A stretch of 64,000 nt of DNA, taken from Terriglobus sp. TAA 43. Its GTDB lineage: Bacteria > Acidobacteriota > Terriglobia > Terriglobales > Acidobacteriaceae. The stretch covers positions 1,674,001 to 1,738,000 of the forward strand of contig NZ_JUGR01000001.1 of NCBI RefSeq assembly GCF_000800015.1, read 5' to 3'. The notes under the pieces were generated by a model, which was given only the letters and a program-made list of their open reading frames with translations, was not told the origin of the DNA and did not search any database. Position 1 is the stretch's first letter. Every line of letters starts with the position of its first letter. The position numbers were made by a program, and so were the translations under genes. Below are positions 8,632 to 17,548 of this stretch, one piece after another.

Positions 8632-8710
8632 AATGGGCTTGGAAACGAAAGCGCCCACGCAGGCGCATCGCCGGCGAAATTTTTAAATAGTCAGGAAGAA
8701 GTCAAAAGCA

Positions 8711-8863
8711 ATGGCAAACACCAAGGCACTGTCCCACGAAGAGCGCAAAACCGCAAAGCGCACCGCCCGCAAGAACGCAGCCCCGAAGGCCGCCCGTACC
8801 GAACCCCGCGGCAGCAACAAGAAGAAGCTCAAGTCGCTCAGCAAGGGCCAGTCCAAGCGCTAG
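8711..8863 (+). CDS. 50-residue highly basic protein
   Basis: Small gene (ATG 8711, TAG 8861-8863) preceded by AGGAAGAAG at a good distance and followed by a strong terminator 22 bp after the stop. The product starts MANTKALSHEERKTAKRTAR and ends K-S-L-S-K-G-Q-S-K-R. About one third of residues are Lys or Arg, with only two acidic residues, both adjacent Glu. It is probably a nucleic-acid- or ribosome-associated peptide; no named family is recognised. It lies 79 bp after uvrD and may be on the same transcript. Coding status rests on the ribosome binding site, composition and terminator placement. Confidence 0.65.
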   Translation: MANTKALSHEERKTAKRTARKNAAPKAARTEPRGSNKKKLKSLSKGQSKR

Positions 8864-8885
8864 TCTCTTACGAAATCAATAACGG

Positions 8886-8918
8886 AAAAGCCCCGCAGCA
8901 ATGCGGGGCTTTTCGTTT
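8886..8918 (+). terminator. strong Rho-independent terminator after uvrD/small basic gene
   Basis: An 11-bp stem AAAAGCCCCGC (8886-8896) pairs with GCGGGGCTTTT (8903-8913) around a 6-base loop. The T-run makes it a plus-strand terminator; the A-run could serve the other strand too. Confidence 0.9.
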
Positions 8919-8949
8919 GGTCCCCATTGGACTAAGGTTTCAGGCAGCC

Positions 8950-10464
8950 ATGTATCGCCCTCTTCGCGCTCTCGCTCTGCTTATCGCCGTAATGCCTCTT
9001 CACAGTCTTGCCCAGCAGCAACCTGCGTCCGAGAGTGATCTGCGTCCGCGCGTCCACTTTTCACCAGAACAGAACTGGACCAATGATCCGAATGGATTGG
9101 TCTACTTTGATGGCGAGTACCACCTCTTTTATCAATACGCACCAGAGAGTATGACCCCGGCGCATATGAGTTGGGGACACGCCGTCAGCACAGACCTGCT
9201 TCATTGGCAGGAGCTTGGCGTCGCCATTCCGGCGCGGGGCGAAGAAGCAATCTTTACCGGCAGCGTTGTCGTAGACGAACACAACACCAGCGGCCTCTGC
9301 AAAGACGGCAAAGCCTGTCTCGTCGCCATCTATACCGGAAACTACGGCTCCGGAAAAACACAGCAAGAGGTGCAGGAGATTGCCGTGAGCCAGGATCGCG
9401 GGCGCACCTTTACCCCGTACAACGGCAACCCCGTCCTTGATCTTCACATGTCTGACTACCGCGATCCTGGCGTCCTCTGGGACGAAGAGTCAAAGCGGTG
9501 GACCATGGTGGTAGCCCTTCCCAACATGCACCAGGTGTACTTCTATACCTCGCCTGATCTGAAGACGTGGACAAAAGTAAGCAGCTTTGGCCCCACCGGC
9601 GCAGTCGGCGGTCAATGGGAGTGCCCCAATCTGGTGAAGGTCTCTGACGCCTCAGGCACATCACTGTGGGCACTAAAGATCGGCATCAATCCAGGCGGCC
9701 TGCAAGGCGGTTCGGGGGAGCAGTATTTCCTGGGTAGTTTCGATGGGAAGCAGTTCACGCAGAGCACTGAGTCCGGCTCACATGGCTGGAGCGACTACGG
9801 CAAAGACAGCTACTGCGCGTTGTCGTACAACAATCGGCCCGCAGGTCATAAACCTGCGTTGATTGGCTGGATGGACAACTGGCAATACGCCGATAGGCAG
9901 CCCTCCTTCCCATGGCGAGGACAAATGACGGTACCGCGCACATTGACGTTGCTGCGCGATAAAGCCGGCATCGCCCTTGCAGAAGAACCCGTTGTTTCAC
10001 CGCTGAGAACCGGCAAAGCTATTTCAATAAGCCTTTCGGCGGATGACAAAGGCACTCTTCTCGGACAGGCTCCGATGGAATTGAATCTGAAGTTCATTCC
10101 GACGGATGCAAAGATCTTTGGCGTTCGCCTTTACTCGGACGATTCTCACTGGACGGAACTTGGATTCGATCTTTCGCGCCAGCGGATGTGGATGGACCGA
10201 ACGCACTCCGGTATGCAGATCACCTCATCGTTCCCGACGAAGACAGAAGCACCCATCTCACTGGAACGTCCGCTTGATCTGCGGTTGGTGCTTGATCGCA
10301 TCTCAGTGGAATCGTTCGCGCAGAACGGCAGCATTGCGATGACGAATCTTGTCTTCCCGCTGACGTCTGCAGCCACCCTCAAACCATTTACTGAGGATGG
10401 AAAAGGCATTCGCATCACCGGTGAAGCGTGGCATCTGCAATCCACGCTGGCAGCGAAACATTGA
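8950..10464 (+). CDS. secreted glycoside hydrolase family 32 protein (levanase/fructan beta-fructosidase type)
   Basis: A retaining beta-fructosidase expected to release fructose from levan, inulin or sucrose outside the cytoplasm. From the ATG at 8950 the protein has 504 residues with a signal peptide (LALLIAVMPLHSLAQ). All three catalytic signatures are present: W-T-N-D-P-N-G with the Asp46 nucleophile, R-D-P (171-173, transition-state stabiliser) and W-E-C-P with the Glu224 acid/base. The five-bladed propeller is followed by a C-terminal beta-sandwich from about residue 360. A TTG at 8917 is rejected because it lies inside the upstream terminator. Its 3' end is 3 bp from the convergent GH130-like gene. 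Confidence 0.93.
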   Translation: MYRPLRALALLIAVMPLHSLAQQQPASESDLRPRVHFSPEQNWTNDPNGLVYFDGEYHLFYQYAPESMTPAHMSWGHAVSTDLLHWQELGVAIPARGEEAIFTGSVVVDEHNTSGLCKDGKACLVAIYTGNYGSGKTQQEVQEIAVSQDRGRTFTPYNGNPVLDLHMSDYRDPGVLWDEESKRWTMVVALPNMHQVYFYTSPDLKTWTKVSSFGPTGAVGGQWECPNLVKVSDASGTSLWALKIGINPGGLQGGSGEQYFLGSFDGKQFTQSTESGSHGWSDYGKDSYCALSYNNRPAGHKPALIGWMDNWQYADRQPSFPWRGQMTVPRTLTLLRDKAGIALAEEPVVSPLRTGKAISISLSADDKGTLLGQAPMELNLKFIPTDAKIFGVRLYSDDSHWTELGFDLSRQRMWMDRTHSGMQITSSFPTKTEAPISLERPLDLRLVLDRISVESFAQNGSIAMTNLVFPLTSAATLKPFTEDGKGIRITGEAWHLQSTLAAKH

Positions 10465-10467
10465 CCT

Positions 10468-11574
10468 CTATGGATTCACAGCTGCTGTGGCTACGCCGAC
10501 AAACGAGTCGGCACAGCCGTAATACATCCACCATTTGCCTTTGAATAGCACCAGCCCTTCAGAAAACGTCGTTCCTGCTGCATACTGGCCACTTTGCTCA
10601 AATGGCAGTTGCGGCTGGAAGACTGGCGCATCCGTTCTGGCCACGATCTTCTCAGGATTGTCTGCTGACAACACCGCTTGCAACACGGCATAGGTTCCGG
10701 CTTTCAACTTTGGGTCGCGGCCTTCGCCATCCTTGTTCTTGCCGTTGTAGAGCATCACAATGCCCTGCTTCGTTAACACCGGAGGCGGTCCGGCCTCGGG
10801 AAAATCGCTGTCCGGCAACCCGGCCCTCGGCTTTAGGACGACCTTCACCTCGCCCGGAACGGCTTCCACGGGCGTCCAGTGAATCAGGTCATCTGACGTC
10901 GCAAGCCGAATGCCCAGGTCGCCCCAGAACATCCAGTACTTCCCATTCACCTTTGCGGCCACCAGCCTGTCGCCCTTGCGTTCCGCCAGGATCGCAGCCG
11001 ACTTGTACTTATACGTGTCGTAGCGCCCATCAAGCGCGCCTTGAAATGCCGGCCCTTGCTTCTGCCAGTGCGTCAGATCGCGCGAAGTGGCGATACCAAC
11101 CGAATATCGGTCGAGCTTACGTGACCACTGCGTGTAGGTCAGTACATACGTTCCGTCGGGTGATTCGACAATACGCGGATCTTCTACACCACCCGGAGAC
11201 TCCCGCTCCTCCTGCGCATCCTTCGCGGGGTACAGCACCGGCTCTGGCATCTGCTGGAAGTGAATGCCGTCGTCACTCACCGCCAAACCAAGCCGTGAGA
11301 CGTGGCCGCCAATTGTCATGGAACCTGAGTCATCCTCCGCACGATAAAGGACATAGACCTTGCCGTTGCGAACAATTGCCGCTGGATTGAAGGTGTGCAG
11401 CGCCTGCCAATGCACGGTCTGGCTGGTAATGGGATCGACAAACGTGGTGTCTTTGACCGGGCGAATGACCGGCTGATCCACCGGCCGTGTCCACGTTCCA
11501 AACGGCGACTGCGCTGCCGCAGCCCCTCCCAGCCCCAAGAACACTGCGACACCTACGGCCAATCCCAAACGCAC
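10468..11574 (-). CDS. secreted five-bladed-propeller glycosidase, GH130-like
   Basis: A protein of 368 residues (GTG start with GGGAGG just upstream) with a signal peptide (LGLAVGVAVFLGLGGAAAA). N-P-A-A-I, Y-R-A-E-D-D, G-G-V-E-D-P-R-I and Y-Y-G-C-A-D-S-F-V-G-V-A fit the GH130 family of beta-mannoside phosphorylases and hydrolases; the E-D-P-R segment carries the family's catalytic Asp. Phosphorylases are usually cytoplasmic, so the signal peptide suggests a hydrolase. GH43/GH32-related propellers are the alternative. Convergent with, and 3 bp from, the GH32 gene. Substrate cannot be decided from sequence. Confidence 0.7.
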   Translation of the reverse strand: MRLGLAVGVAVFLGLGGAAAAQSPFGTWTRPVDQPVIRPVKDTTFVDPITSQTVHWQALHTFNPAAIVRNGKVYVLYRAEDDSGSMTIGGHVSRLGLAVSDDGIHFQQMPEPVLYPAKDAQEERESPGGVEDPRIVESPDGTYVLTYTQWSRKLDRYSVGIATSRDLTHWQKQGPAFQGALDGRYDTYKYKSAAILAERKGDRLVAAKVNGKYWMFWGDLGIRLATSDDLIHWTPVEAVPGEVKVVLKPRAGLPDSDFPEAGPPPVLTKQGIVMLYNGKNKDGEGRDPKLKAGTYAVLQAVLSADNPEKIVARTDAPVFQPQLPFEQSGQYAAGTTFSEGLVLFKGKWWMYYGCADSFVGVATAAVNP

Positions 11575-11666
11575 ACTGCCTCCCGCAGCGGATTCCCATT
11601 GCGAATCTCCGCCAGCAACACGCTAAACTACACCTGCGACCACCGTAAATTCAGCCGAGAGACACC

Positions 11667-13217
11667 ATCCTGCCCCGACAGATTTTTGCCACCAAGTCCA
11701 TCGATAAGCTCATCGACGAATCGGAGCGGCCGGAAACAGCGCTGAAAAAAACGCTGGGGCCTGTCTCGCTGACTGCGCTGGGTATCGGCGCCGTTATTGG
11801 CAGCGGCATCTTCACCGTCATCGGCACGGCCATCGCGGGCAACCCTGCAACAACGGCCACTTTCTGGGACTCTCCGGTCATTGACTTCCTGCTACACCAC
11901 GGGGCAGTTGCCGGACGCCCAGGCGCTGGCCCGGCGCTGGCCATCTCTATGATCCTGGTGGCCATCGTCTGCGCCTTTACCGGTCTTTGTTATGCCGAAC
12001 TTTCGAGCATGATTCCTATCGCCGGATCGGCCTACACCTATACCTATGCCACGCTGGGCGAATTGATCGCCTGGATCATCGGCTGGGACCTCATCCTGGA
12101 ATACGCCTTCTCCAACATGAGCGTCAGTGTGGGCTTCGCCGCACACGTAGTTGATCTGCTGGATTGGCTGGGTTTCCATTTCCATCCGAAGTGGCTCTCG
12201 CCCGCATACCTTCCGCTTGGCCTGCAGGATCTGCAAGGGCACGACATCTACAAGTCCGGCTGGCATTTTGGCTTCAACATCCCGGCCTTCCTCATTGTCA
12301 TCATCCTCACAATGATCCTGGTCCGCGGTATTCGCGAATCAGCCAAGACGAACAACATCATGGTGCTGGTGAAGATTGCTGCAATTCTGATCTTCATCTT
12401 CGCGGGCATCAGCTTCATCCATCCCGGCAACTACCACCCGTTCTCACCCAACGGCTGGCCCGGTGTGCTTGCCGGTGGATCAATCATCTTCTTCACCTAC
12501 ATCGGTTTTGATTCCGTCTCGACTGCGAGTGAGGAATGCCGGCAGCCACAGCGCGACGTGCCCATTGGCATCATCGCTACGCTCATCGTCTGCACCATTC
12601 TCTACATCGGCGTAGCGCTCGTTCTCACCGGCATGGTGCCGTGGTCCTCTGTTGCGGGCGATGCGGCACCAGTCGTGAATGCGTTGAAGCGCCTCAGTAC
12701 CGACACGCACTCCACCAAGCTGCACATCGTACGACTGATCGTGCTTCTAGGCGCGCTGGTGGGCATGATCTCGTCCATCCTGGTCTTCCAGCTAGGTCAA
12801 GCACGCGTATGGTTCGCCATGAGCCGCGACCGCCTGCTGCCGGACATCTTCTCCAAGGTGCATCCGCGTTACCGCACACCCGCCTTTGCAACATGGGTTG
12901 CAGGCATCCTTGTGGCGATTCCTGCGGGCCTGTTCGACGTAGGTACACTCGCTGAACTTTCGAACATCGGCACGCTCTTCGCCTTCGTCTTGGTCAGCAT
13001 TGGAGTGGTGGTCCTGCGGCGTCGCCAGCCAGACCGCTATCGCGGATTCCGAGTCCCCGGCGGTGCCATAATCCCAACGCTAAGCGTGCTCTTCTGCGTT
13101 CTGCTGATGACCGGCCTACCCATCCGTACATGGGAGCGCTTCTTCGTCTGGCTCATCATCGGCCTGTTCGTCTACTTCTTCTATAGCCGCAAGCGCAGCG
13201 AATTCGCCCAGTCTTAG
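11667..13217 (+). CDS. APC-superfamily amino acid permease (cationic amino acid transporter type), non-canonical start
   Basis: About 516 residues with 12 predicted membrane helices. The first helix carries the APC consensus G-I-G-A-V-I-G-S-G-I-F, preceded by A-L-K-K-T-L-G-P, and the segment S-I-I-F-F-T-Y-I-G-F-D follows mid-protein. The family-typical N-terminus is encoded upstream of the first in-frame ATG (11949), which would delete the first two helices. Between the in-frame TAA at 11646 and 11949 there is no ATG, GTG or TTG. The best starts are ATC 11667 or CTG 11670, 4 or 7 bases after GAGAGA. It is followed after 22 bp by adenosine deaminase. A sequencing or real mutation at the start codon is the alternative. 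Confidence 0.85.
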   Translation: MLPRQIFATKSIDKLIDESERPETALKKTLGPVSLTALGIGAVIGSGIFTVIGTAIAGNPATTATFWDSPVIDFLLHHGAVAGRPGAGPALAISMILVAIVCAFTGLCYAELSSMIPIAGSAYTYTYATLGELIAWIIGWDLILEYAFSNMSVSVGFAAHVVDLLDWLGFHFHPKWLSPAYLPLGLQDLQGHDIYKSGWHFGFNIPAFLIVIILTMILVRGIRESAKTNNIMVLVKIAAILIFIFAGISFIHPGNYHPFSPNGWPGVLAGGSIIFFTYIGFDSVSTASEECRQPQRDVPIGIIATLIVCTILYIGVALVLTGMVPWSSVAGDAAPVVNALKRLSTDTHSTKLHIVRLIVLLGALVGMISSILVFQLGQARVWFAMSRDRLLPDIFSKVHPRYRTPAFATWVAGILVAIPAGLFDVGTLAELSNIGTLFAFVLVSIGVVVLRRRQPDRYRGFRVPGGAIIPTLSVLFCVLLMTGLPIRTWERFFVWLIIGLFVYFFYSRKRSEFAQS

Positions 13218-13239
13218 CCTGCGGAATACACTGTCCTAA

Positions 13240-14259
13240 GTGACGAAGATTGAAGTTGATCGCGAATGGCTAAGCGGCCTGCCCAAGTGCGAGCTGCATC
13301 TGCACCTGGAAGGCACAATCGTGCCCGAAACCCTGGTTCGTTTATCCCAGCGCAATGATGCCGAGCCCCTAACCCTTCGGGGAGCAGAAAAGCTCTACGT
13401 CTACGAAGATTTCATCGGCTTTCTGATGGCCTTCAAGGCCGTAAGCGAACGCATTCAGACACCTGCCGATTACGAGCTGATCACCTACGAGATGATCCAT
13501 CGCCTCTCACAGCAGGGCGTGAAGCATGCCGAGGTCTATATCTCCGTTGGCATCCTTCTGCGGTTCAAGCAACAGATCACTGTGGAAGACATGATCGCTG
13601 CCGTGGAACGCGGGCGCAAACTTGCCGAACAGGATTTCGGCACCACCATTTTCTGGATCTTCGACGCCGTCCGTCACTTCGGCGTAGAAGAAGCTGCGGT
13701 GGTGTTTGCAAAAGCGGCAGAGTTGAAACAGCAATATCCCAGCATCGTTGGCATTGGTATTGGTGGCGACGAAGCGCGCGGTCCTGCCGCTGAGTTCAAA
13801 GATCTCTACGCAGAAGCAAAAGCAGCCGGTTTGCACTTGACCGTGCATGCGGGTGAGAGTGTTCCGGCATCAAGCATCTGGAGCGCGATCAACATCGGCG
13901 CAGAGCGCATTGGTCACGCGTTGTCAGCGGTCGATGATCCTGAATTGCTCGACGTGCTTGCAGAGAAACAAATTCCCCTCGAGCTCAACGTCACCAGCAA
14001 TCTGCGCACAGGTTGTTGCAAGTCCATCGAGACACATCCCGTCCGCCACTACTTTGAGCGCGGTCTGATGATCACGCTCAATTCCGACGATCCCCCCATG
14101 TTCGGAGCGAATCTGCTCGACGAGTACAAAACCGTGCAGCGTGAATTTGAATTCACCAACGAACAGATGCGCGAGCTGGCAGCAAACTCCGTAGAAGCGA
14201 GCTTCCTTCCACCTGCGCGCAAGATCGCTTTGTTGGCTGAAGTGGAACGCTACCGCTAA
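13240..14259 (+). CDS. add: adenosine deaminase
   Basis: Zn-dependent hydrolytic deamination of adenosine/deoxyadenosine to inosine in purine salvage. 339 residues from GTG. Metal ligands in E-L-H-L-H-L-E-G (His20, His22), the catalytic V-H-A-G-E, R-I-G-H-A and N-S-D-D-P motifs are all present in order. The shorter members of this superfamily also include adenine deaminases and 6-aminodeoxyfutalosine deaminases, so the exact substrate is less certain than the fold. The stop codon overlaps the convergent kdsD stop by 3 bases. Likely co-transcribed with the permease upstream. Confidence 0.85.
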   Translation: MTKIEVDREWLSGLPKCELHLHLEGTIVPETLVRLSQRNDAEPLTLRGAEKLYVYEDFIGFLMAFKAVSERIQTPADYELITYEMIHRLSQQGVKHAEVYISVGILLRFKQQITVEDMIAAVERGRKLAEQDFGTTIFWIFDAVRHFGVEEAAVVFAKAAELKQQYPSIVGIGIGGDEARGPAAEFKDLYAEAKAAGLHLTVHAGESVPASSIWSAINIGAERIGHALSAVDDPELLDVLAEKQIPLELNVTSNLRTGCCKSIETHPVRHYFERGLMITLNSDDPPMFGANLLDEYKTVQREFEFTNEQMRELAANSVEASFLPPARKIALLAEVERYR

Positions 14260-15221
14260 ACGAGTCCTGCGCGCAGCAGATCGTGGATGTGAAGAATGCC
14301 AATCACACGGGAATCCTCCACCACAAACAGGCTGGTAATCGAATCCGCGTTCATGCGAGCCAACGCGCGATGTGCGAACTCATCCGGCACGGTAATGCGT
14401 GGCGCTCTGCCCATCACGCCCTTTGCAGGACGATCATGGAACCCTTGCGAGAAAGCGCGCCGCAGATCACCGTCCGTGATCGAACCAACAAGCTTCTCTT
14501 CGGCATCCACCACCCCCGTAATACCAAAACGCCCACTTGTCATGCGGACGATCGCGTCGGACAACGTGGCGTTTTCATGCAAGAGTGGGATTTCGTGTCC
14601 TGTATGCATCAACGCGCGAACACGCAGCAGACGAGCCCCCAACCGCCCACCAGGATGCAATGCGTGAAAGTCTTCACCGGAAAAGTTCGTTTTGTTCACT
14701 AATGCTGTCACTAGCGCGTCACCCAGTGCCAGCTGCATCGTGGTGCTCGTCGTCGGAGCCATCAGGTCAGAACATGCTTCTTCGCACTGCGGCAATGCCA
14801 GGAGCACATCCGCCGCCTTCGCCAGCGTGCTGTTTGCGTTGCCTGTACTGACGATCAACGAAACGTTGAATCGCCGCGAATGCGCCACGATATCGGATAG
14901 TTCTGACGACTCACCAGACCACGATAGCGCGAACACAACATCGTTCTCGCGGATCATGCCCAAGTCGCCATGACTCGCGTCCGAAGGATGCACAAAGTGT
15001 GCAGGCTTCCCTGTAGAAGCAAGCGTGGCTGCAATCTTCCGCGCGATGTGGCCGCTTTTGCCCACGCCGGTAACAATCACGCGTCCCGGCGCGTCGGAAA
15101 TCACATCCACCGCACGCGCAAATGCATCACCCAACGGACCTGCAAACGCTTCGCGCAATGACTCAAGACCGCGAAGTTCGCAGGCAATCGTCTCTATCGC
15201 AATTTGCCGAGAAGTCTTCAT
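14256..15221 (-). CDS. kdsD: D-arabinose 5-phosphate isomerase (KpsF/GutQ/KdsD family)
   Basis: Interconverts ribulose 5-phosphate and arabinose 5-phosphate, the first step to Kdo for LPS. 321 residues: an N-terminal SIS domain (residues about 30-175, with the G-V-G-K-S-G-H-I-A-R-K and S-W-S-G-E-S-S-E motifs) followed by two CBS domains (about 205-321, with G-I-T-G-V-V-D and S-I-T-D-G-D-L-R). Its ATG overlaps the kdsA stop by 4 bases (ATGA), so translation is probably coupled. Tail-to-tail stop-codon overlap with add. Confidence 0.93.
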   Translation of the reverse strand: MKTSRQIAIETIACELRGLESLREAFAGPLGDAFARAVDVISDAPGRVIVTGVGKSGHIARKIAATLASTGKPAHFVHPSDASHGDLGMIRENDVVFALSWSGESSELSDIVAHSRRFNVSLIVSTGNANSTLAKAADVLLALPQCEEACSDLMAPTTSTTMQLALGDALVTALVNKTNFSGEDFHALHPGGRLGARLLRVRALMHTGHEIPLLHENATLSDAIVRMTSGRFGITGVVDAEEKLVGSITDGDLRRAFSQGFHDRPAKGVMGRAPRITVPDEFAHRALARMNADSITSLFVVEDSRVIGILHIHDLLRAGLV

Positions 15222-16051
15222 CCTCGAAGCGCACGCTGCTTTGCAAGCTGATCAAACGCCATCAGGTCCTCAACCAACTGCGGCAGATTCTTCAGCGCGA
15301 TCATGTTCGGACCATCACTGGGCGCATGGTCAGGATCAGGATGCGTCTCAACGAACACACCGGCGACCCCAACCGCCACAGCAGCGCGCGCCAGCACAGG
15401 AACAAACTCACGTTGACCACCGCTTGCTCCATTCAATCCGCCTGGCTGCTGCACAGAATGCGTCGCATCAAAGATGACGGGGGCATTCGTCTGGGCCAGC
15501 ACAGGCAACGAACGCATATCTGTCACCAGCGTGTTGTAACCAAAGGTAGTGCCGCGCTCTGTAACAAGAACACCACCCTTTGCATCGCCCAGTTTCTTCA
15601 CAACGTGCACCATCTCCTGCGGCGAGAGAAACTGCCCCTTCTTTACATTGACTGTTCTTCCGGTGGCGGCAGCGGCCAACAACAAATCTGTCTGTCTGCA
15701 AAGAAACGCGGGGATCTGCAACACATCCACAGCCTGTGCCACTTCCGCGCACTGCCATGATTCGTGAACATCTGTCAGTGTCGGCAATCCAAGACTTTCG
15801 CGAATCTCCGCAAAGATCGGCAGCGATGCTTCCAGCCCTATGCCACGCGCAGCATTCGCGCTCGTACGGTTCGCCTTATCAAAACTGGACTTGTACACCA
15901 GTCCAATACCCAGCCGCGTCGCCATCTCTTTCAGCGCAAAAGCCACTTCCAACGCATGGGCGCGGCTTTCCATCTGGCATGGCCCGGCGATCAACGCGAG
16001 CGGCAGTGCGTTGGAAAACCTAACGTCTCTGATTGCAACTGTGTTCAACAT
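15218..16051 (-). CDS. kdsA: 3-deoxy-8-phosphooctulonate (Kdo-8-P) synthase
   Basis: Condenses arabinose 5-phosphate with phosphoenolpyruvate to Kdo-8-phosphate. 277 residues, the normal family length. I-A-G-P-C-Q-M-E-S places Cys25 where metal-dependent (class II, Aquifex-like) enzymes have their metal-binding Cys and E. coli-type enzymes have Asn. F-D-A-T-H-S, V-F-V-E-T-H-P and D-G-P-N-M supply the remaining metal ligands, so a metal-dependent enzyme is inferred. AGGTGA 4-5 bases before the ATG. Middle gene of a three-gene operon. Confidence 0.95.
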   Translation of the reverse strand: MLNTVAIRDVRFSNALPLALIAGPCQMESRAHALEVAFALKEMATRLGIGLVYKSSFDKANRTSANAARGIGLEASLPIFAEIRESLGLPTLTDVHESWQCAEVAQAVDVLQIPAFLCRQTDLLLAAAATGRTVNVKKGQFLSPQEMVHVVKKLGDAKGGVLVTERGTTFGYNTLVTDMRSLPVLAQTNAPVIFDATHSVQQPGGLNGASGGQREFVPVLARAAVAVGVAGVFVETHPDPDHAPSDGPNMIALKNLPQLVEDLMAFDQLAKQRALRG

Positions 16052-16058
16052 TCGTCAC

Positions 16059-17213
16059 CTACTCGGCAAAGAAGCTCTGCATTGCCGCGACAACACGCTC
16101 CTGCTCATCGACACGAAGCTCGGGATACATAGGCAACGCAAGCACTTCGCGTGCCGCCTTCTCGCTCTCCGGGAACTGGCCCTCGCGATATCCCAGGTGC
16201 TTCAACGCATCCTGCATGTGCAATGGGACGGGATAATAGACTTCACTACCAATCCCCTGCCCTGAAAGATACGTGCGCAGTTCATCACGACGCGGCGTAC
16301 GAATCACATACTGATGCCACACATGTGTGCCTCGAGCATCGGCTATAGGCAACACAATGCCGCCATCTTCCACCGCCCCTAACAAGCTCGTTGCATGGAA
16401 CAGATTGTGATAGCGCGCCGCAACCTGCCTACGATCCTCATTCCATTGGGCGATATACTTCATCTTCACCAGAAGTACCGCCGCCTGAACCGTATCCAGA
16501 CGAGAGTTCCAACCCACCTCATCGTGGTAATAGCGACGACGCATTCCGTGTGCGCGCAACGCCCTCGCGCGTTCTGCAATCGTTGACGAGCGAAACGTAG
16601 TCAGTCCAGCATCGCCCCACGCGCTGAGGTTCTTTGTGGGATAAAAAGAAAAAGCAGCGGCATGCCCAAGCGCACCCGCAGGCGTGCCGTTCCAATCCGC
16701 GCCAAAGGCCTGCGCCGCATCTTCGATCAGCAGCAGATCATTCTCGGCTGCCATGCGGTCGAAGCTTTCCCAGTCGGCGCATTGACCATAGAGGTGGACC
16801 GGCATAACGGCGCGCACGTCTTCGTGCTGTGCAATCGCGTCTGCCACAGCCACCGAACTCAGGTTAAAGGTCACCGGATCAATATCTGCCAGAATGGGTC
16901 GCGCTTCCACCCGCAGAATGCTGCTGACCGTTGCGAAGAACGAGAACGGGGTAGTCACCACAGCATCCCCTCGTCCGATCCCCAGCGCCGCCATGGCGAG
17001 CCAGAGCGCATCGGTACCGCTCGCGCATCCCACACCTTCAGTCGCTGTTGTCATGTCGGATATCTGACGTTCTAACTCAATGACTTCTTTTCCGAGGACG
17101 AAGCGGCCAGCGGAGCAAACGTCCGCGATAGCTGCACCAATTTCGGCACCCACAGCGGCATATTGACGACTAAGGTCAAGAATCGGAACGGGAGGTGAAG
17201 TAGGCTGCGACAT
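16059..17213 (-). CDS. DegT/DnrJ/EryC1/StrS family sugar aminotransferase
   Basis: PLP-dependent transaminase acting on keto-sugars (nucleotide sugars or Kdo derivatives). 384 residues from ATG 17213, where GGA precedes the start; ATG 17222 adds three residues. G-C-A-S-G-T-D-A-L and E-D-A-A-Q-A-F-G-A (PLP ring Asp) are present, as is the Schiff-base Lys in S-F-Y-P-T-K-N-L-S-A-W-G-D-A-G. Only 7 bp separate it from kdsA, so it is probably the first gene of a Kdo operon. This position invites comparison with KdnA (8-amino-Kdo) or GnnB (diamino lipid A) transaminases. No partner oxidoreductase is in the operon, so the substrate stays open. Confidence 0.88.
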   Translation of the reverse strand: MSQPTSPPVPILDLSRQYAAVGAEIGAAIADVCSAGRFVLGKEVIELERQISDMTTATEGVGCASGTDALWLAMAALGIGRGDAVVTTPFSFFATVSSILRVEARPILADIDPVTFNLSSVAVADAIAQHEDVRAVMPVHLYGQCADWESFDRMAAENDLLLIEDAAQAFGADWNGTPAGALGHAAAFSFYPTKNLSAWGDAGLTTFRSSTIAERARALRAHGMRRRYYHDEVGWNSRLDTVQAAVLLVKMKYIAQWNEDRRQVAARYHNLFHATSLLGAVEDGGIVLPIADARGTHVWHQYVIRTPRRDELRTYLSGQGIGSEVYYPVPLHMQDALKHLGYREGQFPESEKAAREVLALPMYPELRVDEQERVVAAMQSFFAE

Positions 17214-17548
17214 CAGTTCCATGTTAGGCGAATCAGTGGCATCATGTTTTCGTGGCGAAAATCGAACAGGCTTAGGAACAATTCCGCTTGTTCGTGCGTC
17301 CTAATGCGAGGGAGTTGCTCGGCGGAATCGCCAGGACGCTTCGCGGTCTAAAATGACCGTCAAAACGGTTGGGGGTTTTCCGTGCGCTTTTCGCTTGCCA
17401 CGGCAGTGGGTGTCCCCGTATTGTTCTTTGTCTTAGGGGCTAAGGCCCCTCGTACTCACCCGAAAGCGCTGAACTTGCGTTGGCGGGTTTTGTTTGAGGC
17501 AGTTTCATAACAGCGCTGCTCGGAAGCGCAAAAGGAGATCGGCAAAGC
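17214..17548. other. 335-bp region between the Kdo operon and hfq
   Basis: It holds the divergent promoters of the aminotransferase and hfq genes. A TAAAAT -10 candidate at 17349-17354 faces hfq, but no good -35 is seen. A possible 42-residue leader gene occupies 17382-17510. GGGGCTAAGGCCCC (near 17437-17450) is a short palindrome inside it. Confidence 0.5.
17382..17510 (+). CDS. possible 42-residue signal-peptide-like leader upstream of hfq
   Basis: GTG start preceded by GGGGG 5 bases upstream; TAA at 17508-17510. The product begins [20 protein letters not shown] and continues as a basic tail rich in Arg and Lys. It looks like a short membrane or exported peptide ending 38 bp before hfq. 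It could also be chance coding in the hfq 5'UTR. No homologue is recognised. Confidence 0.3.
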   Translation: MRFSLATAVGVPVLFFVLGAKAPRTHPKALNLRWRVLFEAVS

